Shown piece after piece: positions 12,320 to 25,251 of a stretch of DNA of 64,000 nucleotides (within the stretch, counting starts at the first letter, position 1; the number at the start of each line of letters is the position of its first letter). Source of the stretch: Phoronis australis (lineage: Eukaryota; Phoronida; Phoronidae); NCBI GenBank assembly GCA_002633005.1, contig NMRA01000306.1, positions 1 to 64,000 on the forward strand, in the 5' to 3' direction. The position numbers and the translations under genes are program-made. The notes under the pieces are model-generated. The model saw nothing but the letters and a program-made list of their open reading frames with translations, did no database searches and was not told the DNA's origin.

Positions 12320-12506
12320 ATGACGTTGAAGGTAAGAGCTAAATTAAGATATGATTCTATATTAAATATTTGCCATTAGCTGGTTAGTTATTCATAGTGT
12401 ACAATTTTCGCGTACAGTGATTTCCCATTTTGAAAGTCGCAAATCGGTCAAGTACAGTTATCATCTGGGATACAACAGCTGCGGGAGGTGGAAAAGGCCA
12501 ATGAAG
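12320..12506 (+). CDS. Candidate 5' exons of a divergent gene (unidentified)
   Basis: 12320-12331 reads MTLK and then GTAAGA, a near-consensus donor. 12458-12506 follows an AG and reads LSSGIQQLREVEKANE plus one base before GTTGGT. The phases join (0, then 1). GIQQLREVEK has a charged, helix-like composition and loosely recalls the N terminus of V-ATPase subunit G (GIQQLLxAEK), but I find no continuing exon downstream, so I do not assign it. It could equally be a chance reading of 20 codons. Confidence 0.22.
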
Positions 12507-12599
12507 GTTGGTATGTTTTAAATGTTGTCGTCAGCTTAATTTTGATTAAAAGTGGGAATGAACGAAAGATAAGTGTAAAATATATATCCGAGTGACGGC

Positions 12600-12930
12600 A
12601 TCGTTTGCTCCAGGGAATTGTCAATCGCCGAGTGGTCAGGCTAAGCAGTCTCGTCAGGCTAGCTCAATTAGTTTTAGTGGTCTCTTTAGCCCATTGTATC
12701 GAAGGGGCACTGCCATAAACGTATGCAGACAGTCCCGGATTGTAACTAACCCTCGGAGGGATCGAATGCACAATGCATAGGCCTTGAACAAACCCCGTTT
12801 TTTTTAGTAATAAGGTCCACAAACCCAAAAATTCGAGACCCCCTACAACCCTTGATTTTAGGCTGGGCGCGGGCATGAGGCAAAATTCTGGTTATTCCTG
12901 TGCCCTGCCCCCCTAACTCAAAATTCTGGA
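12600..12930. repeat. Dispersed repeat fragments (AAAATTCGAG and CAAAATTCTGGAT types)
   Basis: CGAATGCACAATGCATAG, then GGTCCACA and AAAAATTCGAGACCCC, then TTTTAGGCTGGGCGCGGGCA match the order of landmarks at 56780-56920 and 59555-59635. Next to it CTAACTCAAAATTCTGGATT resembles 63220-63250, an end of the GGCGGATCCAGG family. Both are non-coding. Confidence 0.6.
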
Positions 12931-15039
12931 TTCTCCCCTGCTTTTGTCCTGGTTTGTTAAATTTTGTTATAAATCGGACTGTTGTAACAAACTGGAGACC
13001 ACTGTAGTTGGCCTCGAGTTTTTACAAGGCCAAAAAATGATATGGTGCCAATCAAGGGGTACATTTCCTAAGTAGTCGGCTCTGGGTATACTCTTAAGCC
13101 AATTCAAAGGGTACTTTCTGCAATATTTTGAGTGGGTGATCGGATGAGTGTGTGACGACTTGGGATTTTTCGCAGGTCGCTGAACAAAATCTGAGATCGT
13201 GTTGGCCACCTGCTGAAAGCTAAATCGAGACCTGTGTAATGTCCAGTTCAATTTTCTCGTCAAAATTGCGGAACTTGTGATCTATTTCGGAATTCATTTT
13301 TCTTTGGAATTTGCCTCCCTTTGCTATTTCACCATGACAACATTGGTGTTGGTATACTCATACGAGAAGGCGTAGAAAGAAAAAAATAACTAAGTTTTGA
13401 CATCTGAATTAATCCAGCCATCTTTATATGATGTTGTTATCGTTAATGGTTGTTGTGCCTATAACAGCGAATACAAAAAAACAAGCTCAGTGGTCCCAAC
13501 GTGTGACCTGGTATCACAACGATCCTCTGCTATAAAACGAGCCGGTTTAATAAATATTGCCCCTCATGGAGCCCCGATGTTGTACGAACCCCAAGTTGTA
13601 GCTCAGTAATGGATAATCACCTGCACTGTATACAGATTTTCAACCACCAATTTCCCTACGAAAGCGGGTCTATATGACAAAATTCCGTACGGAAGGGTTC
13701 ACTTTGAGAATTCGAAACTTTGCAAAAGGGTTCTTTCGCCCGCTACACAAATCCGCACAAAACTTGTTTAACATTGTTTATATTTTGAAAACTTTGTTGA
13801 ACAAAATGTACTCATTCTGGTTAAAAATAGCTATCCAAGAATCTCTATTACGTAAGGGTTAGGTCAATGGAATTAACCTTTGCAAAGGGTGGAGCATGTT
13901 TCTTTACAAAAGAACGATTTGTCATGTAAGCTGCCAACAAATGGTCTGTTGTAATCGAGTCTGTAAATCATTCGGTATCCAGCAGTTCCGTGATTAAAGT
14001 TATAATCGAGTACTCCCCCCCCCCCGGTAGCTATCGACTATATTTTATATTTGGGAGTCGATGATTGTATTCCAGCTTATTGTATGTTTAATAGTGACAA
14101 CACAATTGCAAGAAGTAACAGGAAAGCGGTAATTTCGTCTATAAAGATTTTCATATGGAATTGGAAATTTACGAGCGTCAGTCAGATACCGAGATCAAAG
14201 ATGGCATTTATTTGGTCAAATATGGCGCTGTGGAATCTCAACTAAAGCGGTTAATTTTCCGCAGTTTTGTTTGAAAAACGCACCCTCGAGCTCAGCTTTG
14301 CGCTTTTTATTTTTAGGCCCAACTCATTTCAGCTAACTTTCCCATTGTTCAGAATTCATGGGTTTTTTTGCTTCAAAAGTGGCAGCGCTTTCCGTTGCAT
14401 TTTTTGCTTATCAATTTTTGTTTAAACCAATGGGAAGCTACTGTCATGTGAATTATTGATTGTCATCCATATGCAAATCAGACAATTATTGATTGTCCCT
14501 CGCATGTAAATAATTCAACACTGTCACCATTTTGTCGATACGATATATTTCCAACATTCTGCGGGTCCGCACCATAGATTATGAATGTGGGTGACACTTC
14601 AGTAGTCTCTGTTTTGGAACCTATCATAAAAATTTTTTAAGTTGCTATTCTATGCAAGTGCAAATATGTTTCAAAATCAAATTCGTCAGTGTGATTATTT
14701 TATGTTGTTGTTTTCGCTCAGAAATTCAGTGCTTAATATGTGGCTTTCAGTGACAATTCGCATCTAAATCCTTCCGTCTTCAAGCGAGGAAGCCATGTGG
14801 ACGGATTACAAGCCCGTTTCCGCGCGAATATCCCCTGACATCGTTATCGCACTCACTTCCTGACTTCCAGCCTTGAAATGCATGTTAATTGGCACCCTAA
14901 AGCCCTTAATGAGCAATTGATAATTAATACGCTTTATTAATGCCAATCAGCGCTTATCAAACTGGGCAAAATAGCAGCACTAGCCCACGCAATACACACC
15001 AGCACACTTTGCTTATGATAAAGTATTCGTGGGTGTCTG

Positions 15040-15246
15040 TTATTGGCATGTCCAGCGGCCGGGGCTCGGAATTGAAAAATGTATGTATGTCGTGGTTTAT
15101 TTTTTATTTTAGGTCTTGGAATCTGACGAAGAGGTTTTTTATTTAATAATGCTCTACAAGACGAATGATTTTATCAATTCGTGAAGTTCTGACTGTCGAG
15201 TATTAATTTTCCAAACCCCGGGCCCCGGCCGCAGGACATGCCGATA
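15040..15246. repeat. Short foldback element with GC-rich arms
   Basis: The left arm TTATTGGCATGTCCAGCGGC followed by CGGGGC (from 15040) is matched inverted at 15216-15246, where the complement reads TTATCGGCATGTCCTGCGGC followed by CGGGGC. The arms are about 27 bp with three differences and a spacer of about 150 bp. Size and structure fit a small MITE. Confidence 0.6.
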
Positions 15247-15299
15247 AAAATGATTCCGTGGCCTCTCTTCTAAATTTCTGTTGAGATCCCTTTAACCCT

Positions 15300-15540
15300 G
15301 GTCTCAGACCAGCAAACACCTAACACTCGGTACACATTATATACTCGAGCTTCAAAACTCACGCGTCGTGACAACTGAACTCCATACCAGGCGGAACCAC
15401 ATCGTCTTACGGATCTGGAATTTGGTTCCATGGTATGGTGTACGGAGTATTTTCGACGCGTGTGGAGTTTGGGGAAGCCGTGTGGGCTTTGTACCTCGGC
15501 CGGGTCTGGTGTTTGGTGTTTATGGGTTTAGGGGATAGAG
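15300..15540. repeat. Foldback-type dispersed repeat (GGAGTTTGG family), copy 2
   Basis: Holds CTCCATACCAGGCGGAACC and, inverted, GGTTCCATGGTATGG, then GTGTGGAGTTTGGGG. It resembles the arrangement at 3795-3960 and 28050-28290 but is more diverged. No coding potential. Confidence 0.45.
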
Positions 15541-16471
15541 ACTAGAATTTGAAGGCTCGGCCAAGGAATCGTTTCCAACTCCTGTTAATAGTTGGTCGGC
15601 GGTGTATTTTTTTACTCATTCAAGGTTTACAAAAATTTCCGGAACTCGTTGACCGTCTGTTGATTACGAACAAGAACTGCATGTGTTTAAATACAAGCAT
15701 GCTCTCCCCGGAATTTCACATAATGGCGATTTTCATGTTATAGCTTGTTTTCGAGAATATAGGAAGTATAAACATATGGTAGGCCATTAAATGCTGCTGT
15801 AGTCATTCAAGAACTGACGTACTGTTTCTTTACCGCAACCCGGCCACTATAAACCACCAACCATCCACAAGATGAGTAAAATAATTTGTGACCTGCGCGT
15901 TTGGGTGGAATTTTAAGATCGGTTCCTCCTACATGACTGCAGTTTGATTTACTTCCGCCAACATCCGGTATTTAAACATCGTGTTACTGATCGCACGTAG
16001 ACCCAATGGCCACTATCAGAGAACTAACGAACGGACACGAGGGAATCTTTATCTCCCCATCCGGCTTCGATTGGCAGTGAACCACTGATGCTGATAAAAT
16101 ATACGCCAGGGAAATTCCGCGTCATTCTTTAACGAAATATCAACATTTCGGTTGTTCATGCTTCCAACGGAGGACTATTGTTGAGTTTTGACCGCAGGAA
16201 ATTTACGAATTATTCAACGACAGCTTTTAACGAGCTATGTGTATATCAGTAAAATCTGTTGACATGATAGCACCATGCAGGGCCACGTGTGGCGCTCAAA
16301 ATCTTTTTAGTAATCTCGTGAAGATAACAGTACACAATTACTGCAATTTGTGTATTTATATCGCATACCAATTTGAATAAGTGAGATCGTTTAAGAAGTA
16401 TTGCACCGAGTTTATTAATAACCCTTATTCCTTCGTCGATTGTTTTACCCTTGATACCACTTCCGTAAACA

Positions 16472-16570
16472 ATGTCTGCTTTTGGACAAGGAAAGGAGAT
16501 GGTAGAAAATCCCAAATATCTGTCGCGCACGGAAGTTCTGAAGGTCAACGACCGGAAATGGGTTTACTGA
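16472..16570 (+). CDS. Small coding-like ORF, unidentified (32 codons)
   Basis: It reads MSAFGQGKEMVENPKYLSRT then EVLKVNDRKWVY and stops at TGA. The composition is protein-like, with charged and aromatic residues evenly spread, and the ATG sits after AAACA, a fair Kozak context. I recognise no family. It could be the first exon of a gene using a weak donor (GTCAAC or GTTTAC inside the frame), a short peptide gene, or chance. Confidence 0.2.
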   Translation: MSAFGQGKEMVENPKYLSRTEVLKVNDRKWVY

Positions 16571-16654
16571 GTGGAATTATTGGTATTCATGGGCGAATAA
16601 CGCTGAGCTTATCAGATAATTTTGTTTACCTCCATAAATATGCGAATTTTTTTA

Positions 16655-16765
16655 ATGGTTTCGTTCGTGGAGGACAATGGCAAGATAGTTGATGAAGTGC
16701 TTATCGACTTCATTGCCGGGTTCCACGCATTGGAAGAATTTTCGGAGACACTAGTTTTATTGTAG
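16655..16765 (+). CDS. Small coding-like ORF, unidentified (36 codons)
   Basis: It reads MVSFVEDNGKIVDEVLIDFI then AGFHALEEFSETLVLL and ends at TAG. That TAG is followed directly by GTAACA, so the stop overlaps a good donor (AG|GTAACA). It lies 84 bp after the preceding small ORF and the other two frames are closed. No AG acceptor sits close upstream in a pyrimidine-rich tract. Family unknown. Confidence 0.2.
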   Translation: MVSFVEDNGKIVDEVLIDFIAGFHALEEFSETLVLL

Positions 16766-16769
16766 GTAA

Positions 16770-19700
16770 CATGGTCAAATTTCATTTTTTTTCTTATTCC
16801 TCCGTACGTTTTTCGTCTTCACTGTGTACGCATACTTAGCGTATTTGTAGCTGGAATTTGTTGAACGTTCACCGTTTGAAGTTGTTGGATGAAAAAACAA
16901 ACATTGACACTGCCTGTCATGTATAAAAACTGTCAGAAATTATTACTTGTTTTGCGGAAGAGTCTTGTTTTCTTAGTTACGGACCAGAGGCAATGTGGCA
17001 GAACGCCCACGCCGCCATCCAATTGTGGTCAACACAAAATGTTATTTTCAGTTTGAATTGGGTCATGACTATGACCCCGTGAACTGTCGATTTGACATCG
17101 TTATAAGCTAGATGTAAACACATGTCACAGTTTCTTATTGGATGTCAGTCTTCTTGGATGTCCGTGTCTAAGGTAGGTGGGAACCGTGGCCGGAGGTCTT
17201 TCTGGTATCCTATTGTAGTTGATTTTTTCGGTTTTTGTTCAAAATCTATGACGAACACACTTGGGTTTTCATGTTATTGAAAGGACACTCTTTAGTTCTC
17301 ACATCCAAATCGGCTACTCATTAAGACAAATATGTCTCGAATGATTTTCCCTGCAAGATAGAACGTCACCGTGATTTCCGTGCCTAAACTGATCATTTAG
17401 GCACGGCAAGAAAATTAAGTGTCAATATTTTTTCAGTTGGGTGTCTGTCAACCTTTCCAAAACTGGTTAACTTTATTGCTCTAGCAGGTGATGGCTGTTT
17501 TGGGGTTAGACACCACATTGGTATGACAGCAAAGAACCATTGTATAATTTTTTTTGAATTGTTCAATATCACGATGTCACGATTTTAATTTTGAGTAAGG
17601 AAATTTCCCCCTTTACACGGCACTTGAAACTTTCGTTTTTACACGTTGGCCGAAAACGTTAAGAAAATTAGAGTGTCGTTCAACATTTTAGGATTTAAAT
17701 GAAAGTTCGATCTAGACGAGGAAATAACATTTCTTCGCCCACGCTGTTTCCATGACAAAAGCTTTTCACAGTGAGGTCTTCGAGAATGCTGTGATTTAGT
17801 TTTGTCTTGAAATAACGTATACAGTAATTAACGTCTGAGAAGAATAAATAAACAGTGGGTCACGTCTCAAAATCGTTAATTTCGTTCATTTTTAAACATG
17901 TAGTTTTGCTTGAGTAAACGATGATCGCGATTATACATGTCAGTAGAATCTCGCGGCCGTGTTCCAGTCGTCGCGTTATCAGTATCGAAGCCTTGCTCGG
18001 GGTAGTACTCGCACGCCGCAAAGCGGGGAACGAAATTGCTGTGACAATGTCGTGCTTGGCAACCGTTTTACTTCATGAAACAGTCCATCAAGCAAGTGTC
18101 ATCTGTGGATACTGTGATTGATTCAGTGCAAGAAGTCAAGTTGCGGTCATCAGAAAACTAATAATCGCGCGCATAATGGCAAAGCTAACACGACCAAGCG
18201 AATTTTGGCGGTAAGTAGGTTTCACCTGAACTGCATTGTAATGCAAAAGATAAAAACTTTCGAAGGAACTAGACTTCAAAACGTCACAAAGACTGGTTTT
18301 CAACCTCGGGTATCTCCAATTTCCGGAAATAACTATTTCCCAGATTTTTGATACATGAAGGTTAGGCCTACTCACATACCGCTGACGTAAGCATTATCAC
18401 GCGAGTGTGTCGCGAGCAGCCCACGTTCGGAACCTAATTCGCGTACACTAGCGGCTAGGGCCTACTGAATTCAGTGCTTGGTCGGTGTGGCTGGAGTGTT
18501 GAATTATGAAACAGAACTCTTTGTTTCCATTGCAAAAGCGAAAATTTCCCGCCGCAAATTTCTCGCGAGTAGTACCGTAACTATCGAAGCCACTGTTCGA
18601 ATAATTGTGTCTGTCGGTTCGGATTTGTCCTCGTTTATCGTCTTTCGAAAATGTTGAGGTCACTGTATATCATTGTAGACAGTAGTCTTTGATGTTAATG
18701 TGAGCAAAAGTAACAGAACAAACGGAAAATGTTCATCTTCGAAGTTTCGATTTAATCACAAATCCTTCAGACGGGCACAAACGCATACGTGTGTGTATGT
18801 ATTAGGTTTTTATTAGGATTCCATACACGAAAACGACGCTATAAACAATGTTCTGGGATCTGTTTTATGAAAAGTACCATAAGAGTTAGTTAGAAATGTG
18901 GTCTTACGCTCCACACAACTAGTTCAGAAATATAATCAAATCTCTCTTGAGCAAAAATGCAGTCTCATACAATATACACGTAGCTGGGGGTTACTGAGAT
19001 AAGTAGTATATTTTTTCTAGAGTGATACGCTCATGATTACTTGAATAAAGCGTTTTTCAGGAACTGTGAAATGGGAACACAAGACCATATCTCTGTCTGA
19101 CGTCACTTTCATGAAACACACCCATGGTGTCAACACACCAAACGCCATCGTGATGAATTAAATTTGGTGCAATAAAACGTTTAGAGCAGGTCCATTCCGT
19201 ATTACACGAGTGTAGCGACACTGGCTCAGTCTCGCTATGTTTACCCAGAATGCCGCAATATCCGTCAAGAACTTTTGTACCCTCATTTTCGCGCCATTGG
19301 TGTTCCACTTGTTACTTGTTGCTGTCGTCGTATATTCTTTACACGTTTTCATGGCTACATTTCTCCACTCATCCTTCCATTGCGAAAGAAGCTATTAGTG
19401 TTGCGCTGTGCGCTGCATCTCCTGCGGGAGAAAGTTGGCAAATGTGTAGTGTTACAAGTTCTTCGCCTTACCGACAACAATCAAAGACAAGAAAATACGC
19501 AGCGAGTATGTAAAGCAAGTTCGTCGAGTTAATTTTGTACCGAACAGAATAGCCTTAGATACCTTTTCAATTCCAGTACATTTAAACAGTTGAAATCCAG
19601 TCGGGAATATTTCCACGACCATAAATCAAGACGCTCTCCGACAGGTGCCTGTCATTTCAAAACGAAGACAGTGAAAACGACGCTCTTTCGTATCTCTATC

Positions 19701-22700
19701 GTTATGTAATCCAGGAGTGAAAAGGCTGTTCTTAACTCTACAAATAATTTCGATACCAGGGAACTGAACGAGACCGATTTTGTATCGCTAAGTCCCCTAA
19801 ATCAAAAGTTAATTTTTACAGAGCGCGTCGTGCTGTCATCACAGTTCCTTTGGACCAGTTACATGCCTACGTCAAACAACATGACAAAGAAATTGTCTAA
19901 ACGCAGCCATAATTCACTCGTAGATAAAATATACTACTGCCTGTGGACTTCCGGATACCGATCTCAGTGGGGGCTCTATACCAATGTTATACAACCAGTA
20001 ATTGTCTCCCCTTTAAGGACTGTTTCCCTGGTTCATAGAATCGTTGTTACTCGAGTCGTGCAATTTACCACCAGCATAGCAATCAGTGCTCTTGGGAGAT
20101 ATTGTAGACTAATATAAACTTAAGACAGCAAAACTGAATGAATGTTTCCAACACCAGGTGTAAAACATTTAGCAGCTCATCTTTGCTACAAATAACTATT
20201 GAAAAGAAATATTTCCGACTTCACAGGCGAACGCAACCACTGAATGATAAGTCTATCAAATCTTATTTTTATGGTACAATGTGGCCGTCTCCAGAAGAAG
20301 ACTTATGGCTGAAGCGCATCTTCAATCCTAAAACAGCCTTGTTTCAACAGAGAATGTCTCACTTGTTTCGTAGGTTTCGCTGCCATGTTGACATGGTCTG
20401 TAAGTGGGCGTGTATTTATCCAGGCGGCATGTGATTCTCTTGGAAAATATCAATAATACTGATCAAAGGAAATTGTATTTGGTTTCAAGCGGAATTGAAA
20501 TTCGATAAAACCATAGAGTGATTAAATTACCAGCATGCATCGATAAATAATTTAAGACTGGGTCTTATTACTGAAGGTAAGTTGACTCCATTGAACATTT
20601 ACAGGAACACAGCAAATAAATGCTGCAGTGATTTGCCATTGTGCCATCTACTATCCTCACGCCATAAATATTTTACAATCCCTTTTATGAGATGTGCGTG
20701 TGTGAAATTTTCACCGCATAGAAACGATAAAAACCGACACGAATGCTCAGAAATGAAACTGTTTTTGAAGAACGCGGTGAATGTTTGTGGTCGACTTTTC
20801 AGGCTCTTCAGACGGAAAGGAATTGATTATGCGTGCTGAGATTAATACGACTCTACATGCTGGTGTTGATATCATTATACACGCTCACTCTTGTCTGATT
20901 AAGCGACTTCCGTCGTAAACGTGGTGCTTTTGCCTTAATCCTATCTTGGCAGCAAATTAGATTCAAGAGTGGAGGGCAGGGCCGTTGGTTGTTGGCGGCA
21001 TACTCCTTATTTTTAAAATATGAAAATAGCTCTTAGTGAACGAGATGGCAACAGTACTTCGCTCGAAGTTCCAATCCTGTATATACACGGTTTGAACGAA
21101 TAAGTTTAAGTGTAAATACTAGTCTGCGGAGCTATTTTGTGAAAGCGGTTTATTCGTGAGTGTCTAGAAGTTTGTACGCTAACTTTTCCTTGCCCTCTGC
21201 CGCCAAAGACTTTTAGAAATGGTCGCAACATGTTCCTACTAAGATTAGAAATGATATCGTGGCTTGAAAAATTGGCATTTCTGACAGGTCATATTATTTG
21301 AGGGGGTATAACACCGCGGGAGTTTGTTGCTAATGATTCTGGCCAAAGCTACTAGACTAACTTTTAGACGAGTCTCTCTTAACCAAGAATAACACACAAA
21401 ATGTATTTTGACCCTAAAACCGCCTGCGCCCGTTTAATTTTGAAACTAATCTGTTTTGTGTATAATGCATCAAAAGGCTTTACACATAACGTACAACCAG
21501 TCTTCGTTTTTAACGTCAACGATCTAATGTACGCAACCAAAAGTGTGTTTACTTAAAAACGAATTTTACGTCAAATTTTGTATTACACGTGTCGCTTATA
21601 CCGGTATATTCACGTCCCACATAGCTGAATCTAGCTATATAACGGTGCCGCTATAAATTATTGATTTTTAACATCTAGAGCCAAGAATTTTGAACCCGTT
21701 TATGTTTACAAGCAGTTGACATGTTACGGAGGAGTAAGCGGTTCGCTTCTTCTACAATTAACTAAGTTGCTAGACCCCAGTTTGGCAAATAAAACGGCTA
21801 AAATTCAAATTAAACCGAAATTTTCGTACTTCATACATCGAAACAAAACACGATCTTTGATCGGGGTACAAATAATTCGCGGTCACGTGCCCTTGCATTA
21901 TCTAACAATAATCGGGGAAAAAGTTATCGAGGTTCCCGGTTTCGTGATTATTGTTAGACAATGCAGACATGTGACCTAGGGGAATTTTTTGCTTGGATAA
22001 AAGATCATGAACGTCTTCGCTTTATATCATGCAACTTAAATTAACGCCTCAAGGTAGAATTTTCTATCTGTAACTATTTTCATAAAGAATGCCCGCAAAA
22101 CACCTAAAACCCTTATTCCTTTGTTGAAACTGTATGTCACAGGTAAAGTGTGTCGCAGGTAAAGCGTGTCACAATTGCTATTAGTAGAATTTCTCGTGGG
22201 GGTTTGTGTGCCGGACGTGATAAATAACTAGCCTTCCTCATGAATCTACCCTACGCGTTGGAATAGAGTACTCAAGTATGTTCACTAAATTCTCGCTGGG
22301 AAATATATAAGGTAGGTGGCATACGTGATTTCCGTTTTGACTCGTTCCGGCTTTTCTTTTAAATGACTCAACACAAGGGTTATAGCTCAGAGTTGGAAAA
22401 AGAAACTAAACTTTCATGTGCTTCCCACTCATTTACGCTAATTATGTGCTTGAACTTATTCAATTCGATGTGTCGATTTATAAAATGGTACAATTTCCTG
22501 CCATGTCTAAAGTCACAATATTACCGGTAAATTCTGAATGAAATTCCTCATTGTGAATTCACAGTATCCCTCGACTGTACGAAAAGGCTTATCTGTGATC
22601 GGTCTTAGTTTCTTTTTAAAAAATTATCCTGAACTTTTATTTTTAGTCGATGTTTGACGCATACACGTTTTGTCACTTTTTGGAATAAAAGTTTGCCACC

Positions 22701-23090
22701 CAAAAGTCGCCGGAAGGAAATTACTCAAATTGAGCTAATCTTCGAGCAGGATTTCCCTGACGCGGAAATGTGTCTCAGGGTGGAACAACGGATTTAGGGC
22801 CTGGCCGATTGGCTGCTGTTGTAGGAGGCTATAGAGAGTCGGAGCGCAGTATTCGATCTGCAGTGGTTATGAACACAAAGCCAGCCTATCTCAGCGATTG
22901 TATGTAGTGATCGGGACCACCGTGTTTACTTTAGGTGGTTTGACATCTGGTCGCGTCAGGAGACGTTTGGTGTCCTGTCCCCAGGTTCTTGCCGCTGGAA
23001 TTAGGCATCCGTCCAGAGGATGTAGATATTCTAAATTGTTTTCCCACCTTGCTACTAACATCCGGTTTTGAAATACAACCCAATTCTTTG
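16770..23090. other. Intergenic sequence, no supported gene
   Basis: About 6.3 kb upstream of the phosphatase gene. ORFs here are at most about 100 codons, overlap on both strands and carry no recognisable domain. A diverged repeat at about 18908-19080 matches 1045-1240. The region could hold distal enhancers or non-coding exons, but nothing in the sequence proves it. Confidence 0.5.
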
Positions 23091-23091
23091 A

Positions 23092-23130
23092 TGACATCAC
23101 GTGGGACTTTTATGGAAATGACGTCACGTG
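23092..23130 (+). promoter_or_regulatory. Paired CRE-like/E-box composite sites
   Basis: TGACATCACGTG at 23092-23103 and TGACGTCACGTG at 23119-23130, in the same orientation and 27 bp apart. The second fuses a perfect CRE palindrome (TGACGTCA) to a perfect CACGTG E-box with two shared bases; the first has one change in the CRE half. It lies about 2.1 kb upstream of the phosphatase start codon. CREs and E-boxes are known in vertebrate DUSP1 promoters; that these act on this gene is inference. Confidence 0.45.
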
Positions 23131-24429
23131 TGTCCAGTTTGTCGACTGATAAATTTTGACGGGCTTGGCCGTTTTATCATAACGGAGTATGTTCGAAGCG
23201 TCTTCAGTAGGTATACCTCACTTATCGGCTGTTGTTCAGCGACTTTACTTTTTGTACGCCACTCTGCGCAAAAGAATTCGTTTTCGGACTTGTAATGGAA
23301 AATGTAACCTGTTTATTGTGATGACAGGAGACTTAGATACTTGTTTTGAAAGCAATTCAAGTCTAACAACTACCATTGGTGCTATTTACTCACAATTAGC
23401 ATCACCTTTTCGTTATCATGTCAAGTAACAAGCAACGACCCCCCAGCGATAATCGCCGACATCCTGAATACAGTAGTTTCATAATGAAGAGAAGCTTACT
23501 TATATACTAGGGCTGAGTAATTTATCGCTATCACCTGGCTGGAGTCGTTGGGGATATTTCGATGTGTTCTGTGCTATGCACGCGTTGTTTAAAGTTGGTG
23601 AGTTTGTGCTCGTCTTGTTCGTCAAATATGTTCAACCTGTGAGTGGAGATTAATGAATACTTTCGACATGTCAATCAAGCTAACTGCCCAAACCCATTTG
23701 GACGCAAGAACGTGTAAGCGAAACGACACAAAAATTGGTTGCGAAGGAAAAGTTTAAGTTGGAGTCTAATCTTTTTACTTAAAACCAAACTCAAAATGGT
23801 TTTTAACATTTTCTATTCTACTTTTGTGCAAACTCCAGATAAGTGCCTCTTAGCCTAAGTAAGTTCGAGTATGAATACATGATGGCTTATGTGAATAATT
23901 GATCCTACCTAGTGTCTACATGATGGTCTCGGCGTTAAGGCTAAAATTTCTTGTCTGAACGTGATATGTCGAATTTGTAACTCGAAATCTCTAGTTTTTA
24001 CTCGAATTTGTAACTCAAATCTAGGTGCTACCATCATCAATTGCGAAGTCGTACTAGAAACTCATATGCATAAATCCTAGTGTGCTCATGTACAGAATAA
24101 TGGACACATATCTTGAGACTGTACAAAAGTAGATTAGAAATTACCATTTCGAGTACAAAGATTAGACCCTAGGTCCTGATGTGAATTAACGATTTTAATA
24201 TATTTCACATGTTTAAAAACGTGTGAAATATACGTGGGTGACGGCGCTCGTGACTTCCAGAAACGTGGCCTCGACGAAAGCCCAAGAAGCGTTCTTATTC
24301 ATAAAACGGAGCCACGGTTGAACCTTTAAAAAAACTTCAAATGCCGCAGACAAAGTGAGTGGAGGTAATTTCCCCACCGTAATTTTTCAGTGCTATGAAA
24401 TATCATATCCAATACGTGTGCCAGTTTTC

Positions 24430-25120
24430 TGTTCCAAGATTGCATTTGAATTGAATTACGAAACTAAGATAATAGTCAATATTTCGTTGACTATTTCAAT
24501 TTAAATTGGTACATCCAATTAATAGTATTTATGAATCGTATCCAACCATTTTCAATTTTCGTTTTGAAATCAGAATTTCAAAATATGGAATATTGAATCA
24601 CAATTGAGAGTTCTATTTTTAATATGAAATTGAAAAATAACATTTTGACAACCAATATTACTAAAGAATAATTTGATTGGTTGAAAGGGTGTACAAAAAT
24701 TATATCATTTGCTCATTGTGTTAAATTCTTCTACCATACTCCTGGGCCGGCGTTTGCTGGGGCGCACCTTGTCGAGTTGGGAGTTGTACCTTCGTGCATT
24801 TACGATGCACAACCCCCTTATAGTTGTCAGACGCATTTTGATTAGCTATTTGGGTAAAAAATCACAGCACCGATGGGATCTAAACACCTCTAAAGTAGAT
24901 TATTGACTCGACGTTTCATGACTTCTGATTTCAATTTAGATTGGAAAATGAAACATTGGTCGTTATTTTAACACAATAATTGCATTTTAATTGATTCGTG
25001 AAACACCGAATATTAGAATTTCCTGTTGTAATTTTAGATTAGTCATTGAGTTTTCAATTTCAATTCATTATTGCGAATTTCATAATTATATTTTTTCTAC
25101 TTGATGTATTGCTTTTACTG
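24430..25120. other. AT-rich stretch with repeated TTTCAATTT/AAATTGAAA words upstream of the phosphatase
   Basis: Many copies of TTTCAATT and its complement, plus AATTGAATTACGAAAC and GATTCGTGAAAC, lie in both orientations on either side of a more balanced segment at about 24680-24910. This may be a very old foldback element. It ends about 130 bp before the first usable ATG of the phosphatase, so it probably overlaps the promoter or 5'UTR. Confidence 0.35.
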
Positions 25121-25251
25121 GAAGAATTGTTATTTTGATACGAATTTCTCTAGTTACGCTGGTGCGTTTGTTTCGTCTGCTCATCTTATCGTGGCTATTT
25201 TCGTTTTTTCAGCGTGATTATTTAGGGAACCTGCTTCCCGAAAGACCCATT

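Larger units (their letters stand above)
12931..16471. other. Intergenic sequence, no supported gene
   Basis: About 3.5 kb with only short ORFs lacking motifs or convincing splice sites. It contains two foldback repeats, listed separately, and a ten-C run near 14016. I recognise no RNA gene or protein domain. Confidence 0.5.

Noticed and set aside
19057-19532. Cluster of 64-87-codon ORFs
   Set aside because: Overlapping on opposite strands beside a dispersed repeat; none shows a recognisable domain.
25135-25251. 39-residue N-terminal extension of the phosphatase
   Set aside because: The frame is open, but the extra residues are hydrophobic and unlike any nuclear MKP N terminus; a start at 25252 or later gives the usual length.
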